Below are positions 25,820 to 35,332 of a stretch of DNA of 64,000 nt, piece after piece (within the stretch, counting starts at the first letter, position 1; each line of letters begins with the position of its first letter). Source of the stretch: Nonomuraea glycinis (lineage in GTDB: Bacteria; Actinomycetota; Actinomycetes; Streptosporangiales; Streptosporangiaceae); assembly GCF_014646515.1 (NCBI RefSeq), contig NZ_BMNK01000013.1:124001-188000 (forward strand), read 5' to 3'. A program made the translations under genes and the position numbers. The notes beneath the pieces were generated by a model that worked only from the letters and a program-made list of their open reading frames with translations, did no database searches and was not told where the DNA came from.

Positions 25820-28800
25820 TTGTCCGCGCCGCACACTGATTTCGTTCCGTTGCTCCTTGTCGCCGTCATCATGACGGCCCTGCTGTTGCGCCGGTCGCGC
25901 AGCCGCTCTTGGGTTTTCAGATCGCTGCTGGCCGTCGGGGCCTGCCTGTGGATAGCCGTCTCCGGCGGATCGATGTGGTTGATGAGCCACGCGATCGCCG
26001 AGAGGGTCCCCAGCTCGCCGACGGCGAACCCGTGCGCCGGGAGGCCGGCCGAGAGGTTCGACGTCTCCCTGATCAACGTGCCGCTGTTCCTCAACCGGTT
26101 CGGTGACGTGGTGCCCGAGGGGCGCATGTACGTCCTCGACGAGAACATCAAGGCGGTGCGCGCCGGTTACACGCAAGCCGCCAACCCGGCCAAGGTGAAC
26201 GAGAAGGAGTTGATCGAGCCGCTGGTCCTGCGGGCCAACCGGGGCGAGTGCGTCGTGGTGCGGTTCACCAACCGGCTCAACGAGCCGGCGCCGCCGCTGA
26301 ACAAGCAGATCCGCAACGCCGCGATCTTCGCGCTGCCGGGCGAGATCGTGAAGGCGCCCGGCACGGTGACGCCCAAGCCCCGCCAGTTCGCGCCGGCCGC
26401 CACCGTTCCGGACAACGACTTCGACCCGCGGACGGCCCCGAACGCCTCCATGCACTTCGACGGCCTCAACTACGACGTCAGGACCTCGGACGGCACCGTC
26501 GCCGGCCGCAATCCGGACTCCACCGCCCGGCCCGGCGAGACGATCACCTATCGCCTGCACGCCCATGCCGAGGGGGAGTTCCAGTTCAAGGACGGAGCGG
26601 ACTACACCTCCCACCAGACCCAGCCGGTGGATGCCGACGGCAAGGTGCGCTTCATCGGCTCACACTCCTTCGGCGCGTTCGGCGCGTTCGTCATCGAGCC
26701 GCCCGGGGCGACCTGGGTGGACTCCCGCACCGGGGGGCCGCTGCCGTCCGGGACCCGGGCCATCATCAAGCGCCCGGACGGGGTGGATTTCCGGGAGCAC
26801 GTGCTGTTCATGCACGACGAGGTGGAAGCGGAGCCGGGCATTCTGACCCGGTTCTGCCGCACCGAGGGCGGGGCGCCGCAGCCGCGCACCAGCGAGTGTG
26901 TGCGCCCCACGAAGGCCCAGCTCAGGCTGCTGACCAAGGGCACGCTGCGCGCCCTCGGCGGTGGTGACGCGGACACCCTGGTGAATGGCAGGGTGCCGGT
27001 CAAGCTCGAGTGGTTCGCCTTCAACTACCGCTCCGAGCCCGGGGACAACCGCGAGGAAGTGGGGTGCGGGGCAGCGCGGCGCGCCGCTCAGGGATTCGAC
27101 GCCGAGGCCTGCGTCGGCGAGGAGACGGCACTCTCCTCGTGGGTGTACGGCGACCCGGGCGGCGGGGATTCGGTGATCCCGAACTACCGCGGCGAGCCGA
27201 CCCAGGTCCGTCTGCTGCACCCCGCGGAGGCCGAGACGCATACCTTCCACTGGCACGTCAACCGCTGGATGTTCGACCCGGCGGACGAGGGGGGCATAGA
27301 CGAGATCAGCAGGCCCACCCATGTGACGTCGACGACCAACCCCCTCGACGTGCAGTCGGTCTCCCCGGGCAGTCATTACGGCCTGGTCCTTCAGGGGGGT
27401 GCGGGGTCGGCGGGGCCCGACAAACGGGCGACCTTCGGTGATGTCATCTTCCACTGTCACCTCTATCCGCACTTCTTCTCCGGCATGTGGGGCCTCAACC
27501 GCACGATGGACAAGCTGGCGGACGGGACGCGGCGGAATCCGGACGGGACGCCCGTGCCGGCGCTGGAGCCGCTGCAGGACCATGACTATCGGCCGGACGT
27601 CCCGGGTATCAACCCACCCCCCTCGCCCAGGGCGGCCACTCCGGGCTTTCCGTTCTTCATCCCGGGGCAGTTCGGCTTCAAGGCGCCGAAGCCGCCGCTC
27701 GGGGTCTCCAGCCGAGCGGCAGGCGGCGTCTTCCCGCCGACCGCACTGGAGAAGGCGGCGGCCGACCCGGGCGCACGAGTGCCCGGGGGCTTCTTCCAGG
27801 ACCCGTGCCCGGTCGGCAGCCCCACCAAGACGTACAAGGTGGCGGCCATCCAGATCCGGCAGCTGTACAACCCGAAGTTGAAGTGGACCAACCCACAGGC
27901 CCGGGTCTACGTTCTGCAGTCCGACAAACAGGCGGTGCGAAACGGCCGTAAACCGGAGCCGTTCGCGCCCATCCTGAACGTCGGCGACTGCGTGGTCTAC
28001 AAACTGACCAACGAGTTGCCCCGTAAGTTCGGCGGCACGGTCTTCGACCGCTTGCAGGTGACCAACGAGGTCGGCATCCACCAGCACATGGTCTACTTCG
28101 ACGTGCTGACGTCCGATGGAGCCGCCAACGGCTGGAACTACGACCAGGGCGCCGACATCGGCCAGACGATCACATTTCGCGATTTCGTTCATGAGAACAC
28201 CACGGCGAACTCGTTCCACGACCACTTCTTCCCGAACGTCCATCAGAAGAACGGCCTTTTCGGCGGCGCCACCATCCACCCGGCCGGGTGCGTACCGGTG
28301 CTGCCGAAGAAGAGCAACTCGGCGATCTGGCGGAGGGCGCCGATCGGGACCGTTTTCGACCTGCACTGCAAGCCGACGGTCGACCACAACGGTCAGCGCA
28401 CCGACGGCCGGGACTATCGCAACTTCTCGCTCTTCGTCGAGGACCATGTGCCGCTGTTCCAGCCGAACGACCCCAGGAAGCGCACCGACGACAGGTTCGC
28501 CACCAAGTTCGGGGTGCCGATCTTCCCGGCCAAGTTCCCGTCGAGCAACGACGACCAGGGCGGCATGGGGATCAACTACCGGCTGGAGCCGTTCGAGGCC
28601 CGCAGGAACGCCGACCCGTCGAAGCTGTTCAACTCGGCGGTCCATGGGGATCCGTTCACCCCGCTCCTCAAGGCGTACCGGGGTGATCCGGTGAAGTTCC
28701 GGCTCTTCCAGCTCTCGCAGGAGGAGTCACACGGATTCAACCTCGATCAGTTCCGGTGGAAGTTCGAGCCACGAGATCCCGGATCGAACGTCGTCGGGGC

Positions 28801-30466
28801 GCAGCACATAGGCATGCTCGAATACTTCGACGTGTCTCCCGCGCCGGACGATCCGGTGCCGGTCGCACCGGAGACGAAGAAGGTCGACTACCAGTACAAC
28901 TACGCCGGTGCCGATGACTGGTTCCTCGGGGCCTGGGGGCTGCTACGGCTCTTCCCCTGTGTCGATCCGTCATCCGGAAAGACGCCGATCCCCATGCTGC
29001 CGGACTTCCCGCGCCGCGCCTGCGCGGGTGGGGTGAACGACAGGTACGCCGAGCCTGCCGCGCAGTCGCTCACGAGTCAGCGCGGCCGGACGAGCGTCCT
29101 GCCCTTCTGCGCGACCGGCGAGAACCGAACCTTCGACATCATCGCCATGAACAAGGACATCACTTACAACAAATTCGGCGACCATGATCCGAACGGCTTG
29201 ATGTACGCGCTGGCCGCCGATGAGCACGCGCTGCGGACCGGCGGCAAACAGCCGGAGCCCCTGGTGATCCGGGCGAACTCGGGTGACTGCGTGACGGTCA
29301 ACTTCACCAACAAGCTCGATCCGAAGAAGATGAAGCCGCACTGCCACGAAGCTCTGGAACCGGGGCAACTCGGGTTCAAGGAGAACGAAGTGCGCTTCCC
29401 GCAGTGCATCGACCGGCCACCCAAAGACGAGAACAACGTCCCGGGCTTCGAGCCCTTCCCGGTGAGCGCGAAGGCGTCGATCAGCGCGCAACTCATCCCG
29501 GGGGCGCCACCCGAGGCGGTGGCGCCCGGACACAGCACGCGGTACCACTGGAAGGTGCCCACGGACCTGACGGGCATGGCGCTGCTGCGGGATCACGCCG
29601 ACGTGCAGAACCACCTGCACCACGGCCTGTACGGGGCGCTGATCATCGAGAAGCCCGGCTCGGAGTACCTGAACCCGGTGACCGGCCGGCCGCTGACCAG
29701 CGGCACCGCAGCGGTGATCATCCATCCGATGGAGCAGGACTTCCGGGAGAACATCATCTTGATGAACAGCGACCTGTCGCTGTTCTACAAGGACAGGAAC
29801 GGCAATCCGAAGGACGACCACTTCGTGCCGGACAACTTCGACCTGGTGCTCACGCCGAGCCGGCAGGCCGACGACCCAGAGGACATGGGAGAGTTCTCCA
29901 TCAACTACACCAACGAACCCTGGTCACACCGGTTCGCCCAGAACCAGAACATCACCGACATCTTCAGCTCCGCCGTGCACGGTGACCCGTCGACGCCGGT
30001 GTTCCAGGCGTACACGGGTGACAAGACGGTCTTCCGGGTCGGGCAGGCCGTGGGCGACCCGCGCTCCACGAGCTTCGCCCTGCACGGCCACACCTGGCGC
30101 CGGTCACCCGACGACCCGCAGTCCCAGATCGCGGCGACTCAGGGTCAGTTCAACCCGGGGACCGTCTTCAACATCGTCCCGGGCGTGGTCTACGACTTCG
30201 TCGCGGATCCGAGGTCGGGCGGTGGGGCCGGTGGCTTCCGCGCCGCGCCGGGGGACTACCTCTACCACTCCAACACCCTGCCCCGTCATCTCCCCGGTGG
30301 ACAGTGGGGGTTGTTCCGGGTGCACTTCGGCCTGCGGCCGGACCTGATCCCGCTGCGCGATGACGCGGTGCGCAGACCGGGCCCCAGGCCCGCCGACGCG
30401 CCGGACCCGCACGGGTGGCTTCCCGACGCGGCGGATCAGGGCAGCCAGCGTAGGAGGTCGGAATGA
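25820..30466 (+). CDS. Giant multicopper oxidase, multi-cupredoxin (possible manganese-oxidase type)
   Basis: At 1548 residues this is about three times a usual multicopper oxidase. A signal-anchor region (two hydrophobic stretches within residues 8-60) is followed by what looks like three two-domain cupredoxin pairs. The first pair holds HFDGL (about 212), HAHAEG (about 247), HTFHWH (474-479) and a perfect type 1 site HCHLYPHFFSGM (Cys546, His551, Met556). The second pair has HQH (about 754) and HDHFFPNVHQKNGLF (about 800), with Asp where Cys would be. The third ends YHSNTLPRHLPGGQW, with Ser1484 replacing the Cys. So only one complete type 1 centre is seen. The size resembles MnxG-type Mn(II) oxidases; the substrate is inference. 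Start is a TTG after GGAGG. The next gene overlaps by 4 bp. Confidence 0.85.
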   Translation: MSAPHTDFVPLLLVAVIMTALLLRRSRSRSWVFRSLLAVGACLWIAVSGGSMWLMSHAIAERVPSSPTANPCAGRPAERFDVSLINVPLFLNRFGDVVPEGRMYVLDENIKAVRAGYTQAANPAKVNEKELIEPLVLRANRGECVVVRFTNRLNEPAPPLNKQIRNAAIFALPGEIVKAPGTVTPKPRQFAPAATVPDNDFDPRTAPNASMHFDGLNYDVRTSDGTVAGRNPDSTARPGETITYRLHAHAEGEFQFKDGADYTSHQTQPVDADGKVRFIGSHSFGAFGAFVIEPPGATWVDSRTGGPLPSGTRAIIKRPDGVDFREHVLFMHDEVEAEPGILTRFCRTEGGAPQPRTSECVRPTKAQLRLLTKGTLRALGGGDADTLVNGRVPVKLEWFAFNYRSEPGDNREEVGCGAARRAAQGFDAEACVGEETALSSWVYGDPGGGDSVIPNYRGEPTQVRLLHPAEAETHTFHWHVNRWMFDPADEGGIDEISRPTHVTSTTNPLDVQSVSPGSHYGLVLQGGAGSAGPDKRATFGDVIFHCHLYPHFFSGMWGLNRTMDKLADGTRRNPDGTPVPALEPLQDHDYRPDVPGINPPPSPRAATPGFPFFIPGQFGFKAPKPPLGVSSRAAGGVFPPTALEKAAADPGARVPGGFFQDPCPVGSPTKTYKVAAIQIRQLYNPKLKWTNPQARVYVLQSDKQAVRNGRKPEPFAPILNVGDCVVYKLTNELPRKFGGTVFDRLQVTNEVGIHQHMVYFDVLTSDGAANGWNYDQGADIGQTITFRDFVHENTTANSFHDHFFPNVHQKNGLFGGATIHPAGCVPVLPKKSNSAIWRRAPIGTVFDLHCKPTVDHNGQRTDGRDYRNFSLFVEDHVPLFQPNDPRKRTDDRFATKFGVPIFPAKFPSSNDDQGGMGINYRLEPFEARRNADPSKLFNSAVHGDPFTPLLKAYRGDPVKFRLFQLSQEESHGFNLDQFRWKFEPRDPGSNVVGAQHIGMLEYFDVSPAPDDPVPVAPETKKVDYQYNYAGADDWFLGAWGLLRLFPCVDPSSGKTPIPMLPDFPRRACAGGVNDRYAEPAAQSLTSQRGRTSVLPFCATGENRTFDIIAMNKDITYNKFGDHDPNGLMYALAADEHALRTGGKQPEPLVIRANSGDCVTVNFTNKLDPKKMKPHCHEALEPGQLGFKENEVRFPQCIDRPPKDENNVPGFEPFPVSAKASISAQLIPGAPPEAVAPGHSTRYHWKVPTDLTGMALLRDHADVQNHLHHGLYGALIIEKPGSEYLNPVTGRPLTSGTAAVIIHPMEQDFRENIILMNSDLSLFYKDRNGNPKDDHFVPDNFDLVLTPSRQADDPEDMGEFSINYTNEPWSHRFAQNQNITDIFSSAVHGDPSTPVFQAYTGDKTVFRVGQAVGDPRSTSFALHGHTWRRSPDDPQSQIAATQGQFNPGTVFNIVPGVVYDFVADPRSGGGAGGFRAAPGDYLYHSNTLPRHLPGGQWGLFRVHFGLRPDLIPLRDDAVRRPGPRPADAPDPHGWLPDAADQGSQRRRSE

Positions 30467-31062
30467 GCCTGAAGAGCAAGTTCAGGGGGTCGGACGAGAC
30501 GCTCGGCAAGCCCGTACCGGCACGCCGGCAGGCCAGGCCCGACCGGCGCCGTCCGGCGACATCCACCGGGCTGAGCCCACTCGGCCAGGGCCTGGTGCTC
30601 GGGGTCTGCGTCGGCATGACGTTGGCCCTGGGCATCGGGGTGATCGGCTTCCTCGTCACCCGGCCGACGGCCGCGGGCCCGGCGGTCGCCGGGCAACCGG
30701 TGGCGGACCAGGGATCCGCGGGGGCGACGAAGGGCGAGCGGCCGCCTGCGGCGTCGATCGACGTGACCGCCACGCACCTCGGTGACCTGCAGGTACGGAT
30801 CGTGGCCCGGGTGAGCGCGCCCGGCTCCTACGATCCGGTCACCAAGGCGCAGGTCGTCGCCTGGACGGACATGGTCGCCATGCCGATGGCCCATCGGCAA
30901 GGGCCCATCACCATGACCGAGGTGCCCGGGCGACCCGGCACCTATCAGGCGTTCACCAAGGTGGCGATGGTCGGGGAGTACAACCTCACCGTCGAGACGC
31001 TGCAGCCGATGCCGTCCAGGGCCGACAGGCGGCTCGACGTCGGGGAGGTGGCGAAGGGCTGA
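30463..31062 (+). CDS. FixH/YtkA-like membrane-anchored protein, partner of the giant oxidase
   Basis: This 199-residue protein overlaps the giant oxidase gene by ATGA, so the two are co-translated. Residues 1-40 are basic and cytoplasmic, one membrane helix follows (about 45-68), and the rest is outside. The external domain (DLQVRIVARVSAPGSYDPVTKAQV, PGRPGTYQAFTKVAMVGEYNLTVE) has the beta-sandwich pattern of FixH/YtkA-like domains. The motif DMVAMPMAHR offers Met and His ligands, suggesting a copper-handling or assembly role for the oxidase. A strong terminator follows. Confidence 0.75.
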   Translation: MSLKSKFRGSDETLGKPVPARRQARPDRRRPATSTGLSPLGQGLVLGVCVGMTLALGIGVIGFLVTRPTAAGPAVAGQPVADQGSAGATKGERPPAASIDVTATHLGDLQVRIVARVSAPGSYDPVTKAQVVAWTDMVAMPMAHRQGPITMTEVPGRPGTYQAFTKVAMVGEYNLTVETLQPMPSRADRRLDVGEVAKG

Positions 31063-31074
31063 GGCCCGCGCCGG

Positions 31075-31110
31075 AAAGGGCGCCGTGGCCGACCGGCCAC
31101 GGCGCCCTTT
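31075..31110. terminator. Strong bidirectional hairpin terminator
   Basis: Perfect 16-bp arms AAAGGGCGCCGTGGCC / GGCCACGGCGCCCTTT with a GACC loop. The A and T runs at its ends let it act in both directions between the convergent oxidase operon and T4SS-like lipoprotein gene. Confidence 0.9.
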
Positions 31111-31117
31111 CGCGGTG

Positions 31118-31783
31118 TCAGCGCAAGGTGACGGCGACGACTCGCCAGGGGGCGCTGCGGCGGTCGCGCTGCAGGGCGACGAACACGGTCATGGTGAGTG
31201 GCCGGCCACGCCAGCCGTCGGCGCCGATCGGGGTGACGGTGAGCCGCCACTGCCGGTCGGCGTGGGTCGCGGTATCGGGCTGACGCTGGTCACGGCCGGC
31301 GATGAGGGAGGGTTCGGTACGCGCGTGGTGCGCGGCCCAACCGGTCCAGGCGGCGTCCGTACCGACCTGTGAGCCGGCCCGCAGGTCCGCCAGATAGGCC
31401 GGGCTCAGCCAGCCCGCGGCGCGCAGGACGGCGTCGCGTTGATCGCTGTCGGTGGTGGTGTCGATACGCCACATCGTGGTCAGGACGGCGGCGCTGACGG
31501 CGTCGGCATCGCGCTGGTCGATCTTCCCGGGGGCGGGAGCACGGGAGGGAGCAGGAGCGGAGGCAGGAGCAGGAGTGGAGGCAGGCGGAGAGGCAGAGGC
31601 AGAGGTAGGGGTAGGGGAAGGGGCCGGGGAAGCGGTGGTGGGCGTGACCGAGGGCCGCCAGGAGGTCACGTCGGGTGCGGGGGCGGATGCGACCGGCTCG
31701 GGATCGGCCGCGACGCATCCAGTGAGTGCGAGGGCAGCGGCCGTGACGACGGCCTGGGCGGCGGTGCGGGCACGCGGGCTCAT
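31118..31783 (-). CDS. Lipoprotein with Pro/Ser/Thr-rich linker, T4SS-like cluster
   Basis: A 221-residue exported lipoprotein (lipobox ALTGC). Residues 25-85 are a low-complexity Ala/Pro/Ser/Thr linker that could span the cell wall. The C-terminal domain (AVLTTMWRIDTTTDSDQRDAV, RQWRLTVTPIGADGWRG) has the size and strand pattern of conjugation-system NTF2/VirB8-like domains, an inference only. Its ATG overlaps the TGA of the lytic transglycosylase gene, so the pair is coupled. Confidence 0.75.
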   Translation of the reverse strand: MSPRARTAAQAVVTAAALALTGCVAADPEPVASAPAPDVTSWRPSVTPTTASPAPSPTPTSASASPPASTPAPASAPAPSRAPAPGKIDQRDADAVSAAVLTTMWRIDTTTDSDQRDAVLRAAGWLSPAYLADLRAGSQVGTDAAWTGWAAHHARTEPSLIAGRDQRQPDTATHADRQWRLTVTPIGADGWRGRPLTMTVFVALQRDRRSAPWRVVAVTLR

Positions 31784-32775
31784 GCGTACCTCCGGATGGT
31801 CCAGTCGGCAGAGGTGAAGGCGTCCAGCGGGGCGATGCGGACGACGTCGCCGGCGTGCGGGGCATGGATGACCTGACCACCGCCGACGTAGATGACGATG
31901 TGGCTGATGCCCCGGCCGTTGCGGTGGTCGATGCCGATGACGTCGCCGGGCAGCAACTGGTCGCGGGGGATCGGGGTGCCGTACTCGGTCGCCTGGACGG
32001 CGGCCAGGTGGGGGAGTTGGACCCGGCCGCCGGAAGCGGCCCAGACGGCATGAAGGACCAGGCCGCTGCAGTCGAAGCCGACGATGCCGGCGGCTCTGCC
32101 GATGCCCGGGGTGGGGCCGTTGGGTCCGCCCCCGCCCCAGGCGTAGGGGGTGCCCAGCCAGCGCTGCGCGGCGGTCACCACGACGCCGCCGAACCGGGTG
32201 GCGCCGATCGCGGTGAGCGAGGTGTCGGTGAAGTGCGCGACGCGGGCGAGGACGCGGCGGACGTAGTCCTGCGTTTCCGGATATTGCGGGATGCCCTGGT
32301 GGCGCAGGACCGCGTCCGGGCCGGCGTTGTAGGCGGCGAGCATGTGGGCGGTCGAGTCCCCGGGCACCTGGGCGGTGGTGCGGGCCAGGGCGCAGTCGTA
32401 CCGCGCCATGGCCATGATCGCGTCCTCGGGGTCATCGGGGCTGGCCACGCCGTCACCGTCGGCGTCCCGGCCGTAGCTCGCCCAGGTGGCGGGCATGAAC
32501 TGGGCCATGCCCCGCGCCCCCACACTGGACCGGGCCGTGGGCCGCCAGTCGCTCTCGGCCTCCAGTTGAGCGGCGATGAGCGGCGGGCTGACCTTCGGGC
32601 ACAGCCGGCCGGCCCGGCTGATCCACGCCCGGTAGGCGGCGGGGACGCTGCCGGGACGCAGCGAGACCGCCGGGCCCGATCCCGGCGAGCCATCGCCCAG
32701 AACCACCACCAAGCCGAGCAGAAGGGCCAGGAATGCGGCCGTCGCCGTAATGGCGATTTTTCCACCGTTATTCAT
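31780..32775 (-). CDS. Bifunctional lytic transglycosylase / NlpC-P60 endopeptidase
   Basis: A 331-residue cell-wall hydrolase with a signal anchor (about 5-27). The SLT domain (about 55-185) shows the catalytic Glu in LIAAQLEAESDW and GARGMAQFMPATW. The NlpC/P60 domain (about 200-331) has catalytic Cys in FDCSGLVLHAVW, then His in ISHIVIYVGGGQVIHAPH. Such two-headed enzymes accompany Gram-positive conjugation T4SS (VirB1 role), where they open peptidoglycan for the channel. It diverges from the rest of the cluster across a 279-bp promoter region. Confidence 0.9.
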   Translation of the reverse strand: MNNGGKIAITATAAFLALLLGLVVVLGDGSPGSGPAVSLRPGSVPAAYRAWISRAGRLCPKVSPPLIAAQLEAESDWRPTARSSVGARGMAQFMPATWASYGRDADGDGVASPDDPEDAIMAMARYDCALARTTAQVPGDSTAHMLAAYNAGPDAVLRHQGIPQYPETQDYVRRVLARVAHFTDTSLTAIGATRFGGVVVTAAQRWLGTPYAWGGGGPNGPTPGIGRAAGIVGFDCSGLVLHAVWAASGGRVQLPHLAAVQATEYGTPIPRDQLLPGDVIGIDHRNGRGISHIVIYVGGGQVIHAPHAGDVVRIAPLDAFTSADWTIRRYA

Positions 32776-33054
32776 CGCGAACGCGCCTTAACATCCCTTT
32801 TCTTCTGGAACTGTCTTTTCAATACGCCGGGAGTCGCCGGCGCTGATCCGTCGCTTTCGGCCACAGGTGAAGCCGCATTGAGAATGGTGTCGCTAGCGGC
32901 CACGCATGTTCCCGTGCAGTAAGGTTTTACCTGGTCAGCGGCTCGCGCAACAGATTATTCAGCCAGTCGACCGCTCGGGCGCGCCAGTTTCGGAAAAACA
33001 TAAGGCAGGCTTGGTCATTTTCTTTAACCGGTCTGATCACACCGGAGGACCTTC

Positions 33055-33348
33055 GTGACGCATCTACTGTCTGATCCGTTCCTGCTCGCCGGCGTCGCGA
33101 CGATGGTGCCGGACCCGGGCATGGGGACACCGCCGCCCGGATCGGAGAAGCTGCTGACGGCGTTGGGCTGGGCGGCGTGGATCGTGACCGGGGTGTGCGT
33201 GGCCGGGGTGATGGGGGTGGCCGCCCGGATGGCCCTGGTGCACCACCGTGGCGAGGGCGGCCGGCACGCGGTCGGGCTGGCGTGGGTGATGGCCGCCTGC
33301 GTGCTCCTCGGGTCGGCCTCCAGCCTGGTGGGCGCCCTGCTGCCATGA
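33055..33348 (+). CDS. Small two-helix membrane protein, first gene of T4SS-like operon
   Basis: From a GTG with GGAGG upstream, this 97-residue protein has two hydrophobic helices (about 37-58 and 76-95) separated by a basic, His-rich loop (ALVHHRGEGGRH). Size and topology suit a VirB2/VirB3-like component. The next gene starts within its stop codon (ATGA), so the set is translated as a unit. Confidence 0.75.
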   Translation: MTHLLSDPFLLAGVATMVPDPGMGTPPPGSEKLLTALGWAAWIVTGVCVAGVMGVAARMALVHHRGEGGRHAVGLAWVMAACVLLGSASSLVGALLP

Positions 33349-34175
33349 TGCTGACCAGCCGACGCCCCGCGGCGTCCGATCCCGCCACCCCGGCGTCCTC
33401 GCGCGGCGCGGCGCTCTGGGCCGCCGTCGTGCTCGTGGCCCTGCCGGCGGCCCTGGCCGTGGTCGTGTTCGTGCTGCCCGGCCGCGACGCGACCCCCGGC
33501 CGATCACTGCCTCCCGCTCCGGCCCGCCCGACCGGGCCGCCGGCGGCGTCGGCCGCGTCGGCCGGGTCGGCGGCATCCGCCCCGGCGGACGCCCCGCCGT
33601 CCGCACCGCCTGCCCCAGGCCCGGACCAGTGCCCGGCCACCCCCAGGGCGCTCACCCGAGCGCTGCCCGCGCGGCCGCCTGCGGGCGTGACATGGACGCT
33701 GTTCCACGGCGTCGCACAACCCACCTCGCCCGAGCACGGTCCGCACCGCAGACAGGCGGACGTGGACCGCTGCTTCGCCCACACGCCGACCGGCGCGCTG
33801 ATCGCCGCCTGGCAGATCGCCACGAGGTTCGTCCTGGCCGACGACTGGCGGCGCGTCGTCGAACTCCAGGTGATGCCCGGCCCCGGCCGGGACGCCTACG
33901 TCGCTCAGCGGGCCCGGATACGCGCCGGCGCCGGCCGGGACGCCGGCGGCTACGGGCAACTGGCCGCATTCGGATTCGCCTCCTACACCCCTCAGGTGGC
34001 CACGGTGCAGTTGGTCTCCCGGTTCGCGGCCACGGGGCAGTTGCAGGTCAACACCGTCACCGTGGTGTGGAGCGGCGACGACTGGCGGCTGCTGCTGCAG
34101 CCGGGCGGCTCGATCAGCCCGAGCCTGCAGGCGGTGAGCTCGCTGACCGGGTTCGTCCCCTGGGCCGGGGTGTGA
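33345..34175 (+). CDS. Membrane-anchored protein of the T4SS-like cluster
   Basis: A 276-residue protein with one N-terminal membrane helix (about 23-45), a long Ala/Pro/Ser linker (to about 95), and an extracellular domain containing WTLFHGVAQP and FVLADDWRRVVELQVMPGPGR. The anchor-linker-domain plan resembles T4SS inner-membrane scaffold proteins (VirB8/TcpC position), but no family is certain. It is coupled on both sides by 4-bp overlaps (ATGA before, GTGA after). Confidence 0.7.
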   Translation: MMLTSRRPAASDPATPASSRGAALWAAVVLVALPAALAVVVFVLPGRDATPGRSLPPAPARPTGPPAASAASAGSAASAPADAPPSAPPAPGPDQCPATPRALTRALPARPPAGVTWTLFHGVAQPTSPEHGPHRRQADVDRCFAHTPTGALIAAWQIATRFVLADDWRRVVELQVMPGPGRDAYVAQRARIRAGAGRDAGGYGQLAAFGFASYTPQVATVQLVSRFAATGQLQVNTVTVVWSGDDWRLLLQPGGSISPSLQAVSSLTGFVPWAGV

Positions 34176-35332
34176 TCGCGGTGAGATCCATGACAGCCGC
34201 CCTGCCGGCGCTCACCCCGGGCCCGTCCAGGCCGGGCCTGTGCGACCTGCCGGGCACCGACGCGATCTGCGCGGGAATCGGCGACGTCACCGCCGGTGAC
34301 ACCGGCGTGATCAACGAGCTCGCCGCGACGCTGCAGGAGGCTCAGATCAAGGTCCTGGCCATGATGGCCGGCTTCTGGACGACGACGCCGACACCGACCC
34401 TGTCCGACAGCGTCGGCCCCGTGGCCTGGCTGCAGGAGCGTACGCACTGGTATGTCGCGCTGCTGGCCGTGCTGGGGCTGATTCTCGCCGCGGGCCGGCT
34501 GGCACTGCGGCGGCGGGCCGAGCCCGCGATGCAGGCCGCCGCCGGGCTGGTGACCCTGACGGTGGTCACCGGCTGCGGGGCGGCGGTGATGTCGCTGCTG
34601 GTCCAGACCGGGGACGCCTACTCCACCTGGATCATCACTCAGGCGCTCGGCTATGACGACTTCGCCGGCGCCATCACCCGGCTGGCCAGTTTCGAGAGCC
34701 TGACGCTGCCCCCTGGCCTGATGATCATCCTGGCGTTCGTCTCGATCGTCTCCTGCGTCCTGCAGATCATGCTGATGCTGGCGCGCGTCGCCCTGCTCGG
34801 GCTGCTGACCGGGATGTTGCCGCTAGCGGCGGCGCTGAGCGGCAGCCAGGCCGGGCGCGTGTGGTTCACCCGGATCACGGTCTGGGGGCTCGCCTTCGCT
34901 CTGTACAAGCCCGCCGCCGCGACGGTCTACAGCTACGCGTTCCTGATGTTGGGCACCGCGTCCGCCGAGCTGGCACAGCTGTCCGGCCTCGTGATGATCG
35001 CCCTGGCGATCATCACGTTGCCCGCACTGCTGCGGCTGCTGGCCCCGGCGGTCGGCGCGGTCCACTCCGGCGGCGCTGCCGCCGCCATGCCCTGTACGGG
35101 CGTCGCCACCGGGGCCCGTGCCCTGCCCATGCTCAGCAGGAACGGCCTCGCCTCCTCCAGCCCGGACGCGGGCAGGGCGGGCAGCCCCGCCGGGCCGCGC
35201 GGCGCATGCACCGCGGGCCCGCCGACGACCCCGAGGGCGGCCGTGGCCACCGAGGCGGGCGCGCCCCGCCGTCGCGTCGCCGACAACACCCAGCCACCCC
35301 CACAAGGAGGAGGACCGGATGGCGATCACTGA
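34172..35332 (+). CDS. VirB6/TrbL-like polytopic membrane protein
   Basis: This 386-residue protein starts at a GTG overlapping the previous stop. After an external N-terminal part (CDLPGTDAICAGIG) come about six membrane helices between residues 90 and 300, including ALLAVLGLILAAGRL, GLMIILAFVSIVSCVLQIMLMLARVALLGLLTGMLPLAAAL and LVMIALAIITLPALLRLL. The layout fits the VirB6/TrbL channel subunit. The C-terminal 90 residues are Gly/Ala/Pro/Arg-rich. The next gene begins 14 bp before its stop. Confidence 0.75.
   Translation: MIAVRSMTAALPALTPGPSRPGLCDLPGTDAICAGIGDVTAGDTGVINELAATLQEAQIKVLAMMAGFWTTTPTPTLSDSVGPVAWLQERTHWYVALLAVLGLILAAGRLALRRRAEPAMQAAAGLVTLTVVTGCGAAVMSLLVQTGDAYSTWIITQALGYDDFAGAITRLASFESLTLPPGLMIILAFVSIVSCVLQIMLMLARVALLGLLTGMLPLAAALSGSQAGRVWFTRITVWGLAFALYKPAAATVYSYAFLMLGTASAELAQLSGLVMIALAIITLPALLRLLAPAVGAVHSGGAAAAMPCTGVATGARALPMLSRNGLASSSPDAGRAGSPAGPRGACTAGPPTTPRAAVATEAGAPRRRVADNTQPPPQGGGPDGDH

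Noticed and set aside
32927..33001. A 24-codon minus-strand frame (MFFRNWRARAVDWLNN...) in the promoter region of the T4SS-like cluster
   Set aside because: It looks amphipathic, but there is no ribosome site and such short frames arise by chance; no supporting context.
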